Assembly (NCBI RefSeq): GCF_020379485.1
Contig: NC_063448.1
Coordinates: forward strand, 43,409,218 to 43,473,217
Direction of reading: 5' to 3'
From: Brassica napus
Taxonomy: Eukaryota; Streptophyta; Magnoliopsida; Brassicales; Brassicaceae
Length of the DNA: 64,000 nucleotides
How positions within the stretch are numbered: position 1 is the first letter of the stretch; the number at the start of each line of letters is the position of its first letter. The position numbers were made by a program, and so were the translations under genes. Of the stretch, positions 57,847 to 64,000 are shown one piece after another. Below the pieces are notes generated by a model. The model ran no database searches. It saw only the letters and a program-made list of their open reading frames with translations, and was not told the DNA's origin.

Positions 57847-59822
57847 TCTCATATATATTAATCATAGAGCATTACAACATGTTTTCGTAGCCACGTGTCA
57901 TCAATAATATGATTTTTAGAATTCTTAGAAAAATAAAGTTGTCCATACAAATATATATTATATTTTTTATTAAACTAACTATCAAACTGATTAGTAGTAT
58001 ACAGAATAATAATCTCAATTCTTTCCTTGAATAAAAGTTACAGGATTATCTAATATGACTAACATATATATGATAACTAATGACTATGAATAATGCATAT
58101 TTGATAATAACTTTTGTATCCTCTCTTTTTTTGTTTAATTTTATATTATTAAAATAAATTAAACAATCACATTAAACATATAATAAATATTATATTTTTT
58201 CTTATATGTTATATTTTGAATTTTATAAAACGACTATAAATTACTAAAAATGTAAAAACCCCACATTGAAAATTTTATGATCAATGATTTAACTTTTGTT
58301 TGTTCAAGCAAAGATACAAATGAACATAAATCATATGAATATGAAATCTCATTAATAGATATTCATATTATATATATTATTAAAAATCAATTATATACTA
58401 TATAAAATATATAAATATGTTAATTTCAAAATTTGCATTGATCAATTATTGAGATCTTAATATTTTGAAATTTTTATTAATAAATCTCACTTTAAAAGTT
58501 TTGTGATTAATGACTTAAGTTTTTATTACAGTAAATATAAAATATTTAATAAAATCATATGAGTAGGAAGTGTCAATAGTAAATCTTTATATTAAAATAT
58601 ACTATATATATGCCAATATCACTAAAGTTTAATTATATACCAAATAAAATAAATACAATTATTGTTTTGATTTATTTACCAAAACCATGATTGTAAATAA
58701 ATAAAAATTATTGGTTTTGATTTATGTGCTTACTCTAATGTATATATTTTTATGTATACAAATTATTTTATAAATAGGTGGTTTCTAATATGATATTTGA
58801 TTATGATAATCCCAGAAATACACTTCTTCAAATCAAAGTGATTTTTGGAAGCACTATATATATTATTTCATTCAGATTAAATATTTTAATCTTGATTTGT
58901 ATTCCTAAAAAGCTTTTAATGAAATATCATGACAAGATTTTAATCACCTCATTTTGAGTTTGTTCGAAGAATGAGAGATTCGATCATTCGTCTAATATTT
59001 GTTTCTCACTAATACACTATCTAGCTATTATAATTGTAAGGATGAGATATTTTAACTATTTATTATAAGTTGTCTGGTTTATCATTTAGTAAATCAAACA
59101 TAGTTTACATATACTAGAATGGTAAAGTATTATATATACTTTTATCGGTACACTCTTAAGTAACCTCAAAAGCGTAGATTAATAAAATAAGTAATTTGTT
59201 TTGTTGTTTTAGAATTAGATGATTTTTAGACCAAACTGGTGAATATATACTAGACATACATTTATATTTCGAGTATGCACTTATATTTTTGAACAACTTG
59301 ATATATTAGATTTGAACACTAACCTGTGAATAGAGTTTTCCGGTGGTTTTCTTCAAAATTTTGATTCTTAGATATGTATGTTTTAAATTGACACTTATGC
59401 AATTCGCAGAATTCATAGAAGAAGTTAAAAAAGAAACAAAACGCATATCAGTAAAACATAAACGAGAACGAAAACACAATTTTATAGAAGTAGAAAATGA
59501 AATCACTTATGGAGAGTCAATCGTAAACAAATCGAGAGCATAAAACCTAATCTCCTTTCGTCATTTTACAATCGATGTTGCCTATATGGTTTTTGTGATT
59601 TATGTCAGCCGCAAAAAAATAATTTTTTTTTGTGCATATGAAGTCTTAAAATGAGCTGTAATACATTAACTCTTCAACAACGATGATGCATTCAAGAGAC
59701 CAACATTTGTATTTGTCATTTTACAATCGATAAAGATTATAGTGTTTAAAATGTTAAAATCATTTAATGAACAAACATTAGTATTAAAAACTCACTCTGC
59801 GCATGCGTGGATTATCATTTAG
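57847..59822 (+). mobile_element. Larger relative of the 44.1-kb Helitron
   Basis: A degraded start TCTCATATATATTAATCATAG at 57847 after an A leads into GCATTACAACATGTTTTCGTAG, homologous to 44,140. The right end CTGCGCATGCGTGGATTATCA then TTTAG|T (59,822) looks like a CTAG end with one change. Internal segments around 58,200-58,630 are partly duplicated. No helicase ORF. Confidence 0.5.
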
Positions 59823-60764
59823 TGGAATATTACTATAACTAATAAGCATATATAATATATATAACCTACTTTAGTTTTAGAATATGTATAATTTCTTCTC
59901 TCAAAAAAAATACTGTATGTATATTTTCTTTCAAATATGCTTATCAGTTATGTACACATGTATTTCCTCTCTGATATATTTCAAAATCATTTTTATCCAT
60001 ATGATATTTAACTTTGAGTTGTTTCTTTTGATTATAGAGGAGCTGAAAGCTAGAAAAGTTTGTCATATGAATATTAACCTACAATGAACTGTTTGGAAAG
60101 AGATTTGATTATCTTAGATAAGAGCATGTTACAGAAGTGTTCACTCCAAGGAACATACAACTCACTAGTGTAACGTGCATTGGTTTAACCCTTGTTATAG
60201 TCCGAAACTCAATTGTTCGAAAGTAAGTGGTCAATACTTGTGTGGTAAGCTTATAACAATATGTCTTTGACTTGACAATATACTACTCTTGGTATCAACT
60301 AAAAGCTAGAGATGAACCTTGGGCTGTTTCCGAACCTAATGAAAGGTAGAAGCAGCTACTATTTTTCACTGTTTGTTATTGCTGCAAGTCTCTGAATACA
60401 AGTCTTCAGTTGCTTTGTACAACTAATGATGGATATTTGCATTGTAAATTAATTATATTCGAGTCAACGACCGTTTTGGAATATGCTATCATTGGACTGT
60501 TGCTGTCTCTTAATTCAATAACAACGCAAGAGGAAGCTATGTAACAAACGCAAGAGGAAGCTATGTATTTCATCTGTTGTAAAGAAAACATTTTAAAGTG
60601 TTACAGTTAACCCAAAAAAAAGTGTTATAGTTGACCAACATATCTTTCTACCCACATCACGGGTTCTTCACCATCTACGATTTTTAAGATTCTTCCTTCT
60701 AAAAGAAAACATTACTATATCGCGTGAGGTCAGATACAAGAAACATAGATGCTAACAGCTTGCT
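59823..60764. other. 3' flank of the UPF0301 gene
   Basis: 60,110-60,440 holds the ancestral form of the spacer blocks (GGAACATACAACTCACTAG, ACTTGTGTGGTAAGCTTATA, GGTATCAACTAAAAGC) also present in inverted orientation at 20,970-21,120. This suggests the array spacer was first derived from the UPF0301 3' flank. No gene. Confidence 0.6.
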
Positions 60765-63551
60765 TCAAGGCCAAGCGAAGTCAAGCTGGCTGTTATCAAC
60801 ATCCCATACTCCAAGACCAATCTCATCAAACAACTGTTCATAGCTCCAGCTTGAGTACCCCACGAAAAACCAATAACCACTTGGTTTCACATCTCTAGAC
60901 TTCAACTCTTGGATTCGACGGGCCACCGACTCGTGATCAAGGAAATACACGCCTGGTGAGAGTTCAAGATCCGTGGAGGGGTCTCCCTCTCGACTCAGAG
61001 CCAAAAGCGGCTTTTCTGGATCCATCACTGGACCTCCGAGAGACAGAATCGTGTCTTTCAAGAGCTCAGCTGTTTGGCCGCCGTCCAGGTCAGGGAACGA
61101 TGACCATCGTAACCGTTTGTTGAAGATAACACCCATGAAACCGGATTCTCGGCCTGCTTTTAGGATCAGAATCTTTGAGTTTGCAAACGGTGGACTCTCA
61201 CCTAGCCTTTCTGTAGCAACCAGGATTGTGCCAATTTTCACTTTAGGAACAGCAGGTATGACCGAGTGCATTGGAGGCGATTGGGGACTGACCTGATCCT
61301 GCGTTACCTCTCTTTCAGGAGGATCTCTGTTACTTACAACGACCTCAACAAGTTTATCCACGTCTTTCTCTTTCACTTCATTGTTTACAGCTGATGAAGA
61401 TTGGTCGAGCTTGTTTGAGTTTTTTCTTCCTTTTCCAGACAGAGTAGGAATGATTCCTGCCAGAGATTCATAACTTACTTTGTTTAGGCTCTAGCTTTTG
61501 ACAACAGTATTAACCAAATGCAGTATATTTTTCTGAAAGAAAACATGCTTCTACGAAAAAACAGGGTCACTAGTTGTAATGCATATTAAGATCCTGCAGA
61601 ACTATGTTCCTTTTATATTATTATTTTTCTCTGCAAATTCAGTGAGTGACGTCATGTTGTGCCTTCAGATATTGTAATATTTTGGCACACGTGTAAAAAG
61701 TGAATAAACAAGGATGATGATGTTGACTTACTGAAAAACTCACGAGAGTTATTTGCATGTCGAGCCAGAAACTCTGTTATGTCAGTTACAGACGTCTCCC
61801 CTTCATATAAAATGACTTTGTTTCTCTCGGCTGGAAAGAACACCACAGAAGGATACACTTCTCTCTGCAACGTTACATATTCATAGAGCGAGTGAATACT
61901 GAAATGAGACTAGGTGAAGGTGCATAAATAAACTCTCAATATTTAGAGGTGTTTTGAGAGGAATAAATTTTTGCATTGTGATATGCAAATACTATAATCA
62001 ATAGAACAAACCAGACTAGAATCAGACAAGCTATCATGAAAAGTACCTGATTTATTGAGTTTAGGATCAAGCTACAATCATTCAACGTGCAGTCCATTAA
62101 GTAGATCAATGGAGACTTTAGATTCTCACCATTAGTTGGTGTCTCTGCTTCAGAACAGAAGAAGACCATGAAGAAAATTGGAATACATGTCCATTTCACT
62201 TTCCGTAATTATTAGTCATTCTAAGTCACATAATTATAAAGACTCAATTACCTGATTTATGTTTGTTCTTGGATTCTCTCAGTAAAATCGCTTTACAATC
62301 CTTTAGTGATCGGTATACTTCACGCACAGCTAGCTCCATCCTCTGACAAAAGCCACACCAGCTATTGCTAAAAAGGACCAAAACGTCCTTGCACAAAGGG
62401 CAGGGAGTCTTCTCTCCACTGGATTGATTCCATGCCTGAACCATATGGGAGAACGTATTGACTGTGATACGCGGAATAGAATCCGCCTCGTGAAAATCCA
62501 GATTGACAAAAGGTGGAACTGTAGCTTCCTTAGGCTTGTGAATAGTGGTTTCAGACCGTGTATAAGGTGATAGACTTCCATTGAGATATCCATGAAGAAA
62601 GTCGACCAGCGACGAATAGCTGAATGCTAACTCATCTTGAAGGACGTAGTGCTGTTGTAAAGCAGGATCAATTATTACTGCTGATGGAATCTTTACATCA
62701 CCAGTTAGACCTCTAAGCAGCGCATAGTTTGCGTCAGAGAAAAAAAATGAACCCGTGAAACTATCAACTAGATCTTCCTTCGATTCCGAGTTCAACAATA
62801 CCTTGATCTCTTCTTCAACATTTTTTGTTTTATAAACCCCAGCCTTATCGGTCTCCGCCATTACTAATTGTTCACTTCGGTTTGTAGAAACCTGCTCTTT
62901 ATCATCTTGGGAGGATGATTCACTTTCAGGAGGTTTCATTTTGTCCTTTTCTTTCGAACTCATACCGACCTTGTTCTGCACATCTCCTTCTCTAGGCTCA
63001 AGAGAACTTTCACTGGAACCTTCTGCTGAAGACGTGTCTTTACCAGGTCTAACTTCTGCTTGTGATGGTAAAGCATCCAGTATTTTTATGTGCACATCAT
63101 CAGATAATAGACGGAAACCAACATCCTTAGCAATCGAGCTTAACTTTTTTTCTTTTCTTCTGTGAACAAGGTTTGTCAGTAGCTCCTGCAGGGAACTGCC
63201 TTCCATTCCTGAAGCTATAGTATCAAGGGCCACATGTTTATCCCCATCCATAATCACAAAAGAGACCTTATTCTCTAACTTGATCGTCTTAAAACTTCGG
63301 GCAGTTTTCTGAAGAGACACGGATCCCGATTCTTCATCAGCCTGGCTAACGGAGTTCTCAGACTCAATATCATTCCCCCAGTTTATTATGTCAGACGCTT
63401 TATGTTGTGCAGCCACCTCCCTGAAAGTACAAAGTGCTTTCATACTCGTCCTTCTAGTTTCGAAGGAGCCACTTGATCTATCCACAAAAAGAATAACCGA
63501 CGGTTTATTTGCAGGCAAAGATGACTCGTGGTCCTGCCTGTTATCCTCCAG
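60765..63551 (-). CDS. Thioredoxin-fold/UPF0301 (DUF179, AlgH-like) protein, 3' part
   Basis: Four exons: 63551-62252, 62147-62047, 61864-61732 and 61456-60765, all in frame with GT-AG sites; earlier exons lie right of the window and 63,552-64,000 is intron. The first visible exon (433 codons) contains ANKPSVILFVDRSSGSF, a Ser/Glu-rich linker, SFFFSDANYALLRGLTGDVK, and a thioredoxin motif WCGFC at 62,360-62,346 (LFSNSWCGFCQRME). The last exon is the UPF0301/AlgH domain (KIGTILVATERLGE ... GFMGVIFNKRLRW ... LSLGGPVMDPEKPL ... FDEIGLGVWDVDN) ending DFAWP. I recall Arabidopsis At3g19780 with this layout; its function is unknown, and the CxxC suggests disulphide chemistry. No defects in the visible part. 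The inverted copy at 18.3-20.4 kb is dead. Confidence 0.9.
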
Positions 63552-64000
63552 CTACATGAGAAAACAAGATTGATGTAAGTAATGCACAATGGACAGTATT
63601 AAATGGTCAGAATTATTAATCTTAGTAATAAATGGACTGGAAATATAGTAATTAATAAATCAATGAAACGAGCAGAAATGCAACTACAATTTCAAATTGT
63701 ATCGACTCAAACAAAATAGAGATCTTGCATTCATGAAAAACTCCCCTCTTCTCTTCTGTTATAGATATACTGACAGTAGGGAGATCCATATAAAACCCAG
63801 TTCTAATCACACAACACCATGACAGAAAAAATAACAAACAGAAACTTTATACAAAGTAAAACCCAAAACCAGATTTAGATTTATATATGGAAGAGAAATC
63901 TCGAATTATATATGTCACTTCATGATTTTCTATTTTTCTTGCAACATCTCTTCTGAAATGAAAAACCCAACTTTGTCCTTTATATTGTTAGATTTCAAGT
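63552..64000 (-). other. Intron of the UPF0301 gene (to window edge)
   Basis: The acceptor TCATGTAG| ends at 63,552. 63,890-63,990 matches 19,083-19,170 in reverse, where it follows the VSE|GTAAGA exon, so the next exon upstream must lie beyond 64,000. Confidence 0.75.

Noticed and set aside
1..64000. LTR retrotransposons, tRNA genes, rRNA, CRISPR or bacterial operons
   Set aside because: I looked for TG...CA long terminal repeats with primer-binding sites, tRNA A/B boxes with cloverleaf potential, and spaced identical repeats; none found apart from the SINE-like head at 8.1 kb.

Overview
This is plant nuclear DNA. Genes have GT-AG introns, intergenic DNA is very AT-rich, and it is packed with plant transposon types (Helitrons, CACTA, MULE, Tourist, Stowaway and hAT MITEs, a LINE). 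Gene content and the style of the Helitron ends point to Brassica (rapa/oleracea/napus type); this is judged from memory of the families, not from a search. Three host genes, a VPS9A relict at 13.4 kb, a thioredoxin-fold/UPF0301 relict at 18.4 kb and a DUF177 gene at 24.4 kb, follow the order I recall for Arabidopsis At3g19770 to At3g19810. I therefore read 13-26 kb as an eroded, transposon-loaded copy of that block.

Left part (1-13.3 kb), mostly transposons: the right end of a MULE carrying a DUF1985/Ulp1-type gene whose introns are full of AGACGACTTAA-type inverted repeats (1-4.3 kb); Helitron ends at 5,259 and 7,785; a 1,047-bp foldback element whose arms are degenerate telomere-like repeats (8,444-9,490); and a complete CACTA element with a 3-bp target duplication (9,992-13,339), carrying an intact five-exon Transposase_24-type gene but only the first ~49 codons of its TNP2 transposase.

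Middle part (13.4-27 kb): VPS9A 3' relict, an F-box gene broken exactly at a perfect 14-bp palindrome, an inactivated copy of the thioredoxin/UPF0301 gene, a second telomere-like foldback with a Tourist MITE inside, then two apparently intact plastid-targeted genes: DUF177 (YceD family, chloroplast rRNA accumulation) and YLMG1 (YGGT family).

Right part (27-60 kb): a decayed tandem array whose repeating module is F-box gene (minus), U2 snRNA gene (minus), a divergent ubiquitin-like (Elongin-B-like) 5' remnant, a DUF177 3' remnant, then a shared spacer. Three U2 copies are present: one full length with plant USE and TATA (53,316-53,512), one split by a Stowaway MITE, one lacking 21 nt. F-box copies at 28, 34 and 52 kb are broken. 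The copy at 54.6-55.8 kb is open and has gained a hydrophobic N-terminus next to a Helitron. A different F-box gene at 49.8-50.9 kb is intact. Helitrons, a LINE with a 19-bp target duplication and MITEs separate the modules, and in several places the sister modules supply the empty insertion site.

Right edge (60.8-64 kb): the 3' four exons of an open thioredoxin-fold/UPF0301 gene on the minus strand. It is the intact partner of the relict at 18.4-20.4 kb, in opposite orientation, so the window is bracketed by an inverted duplication.
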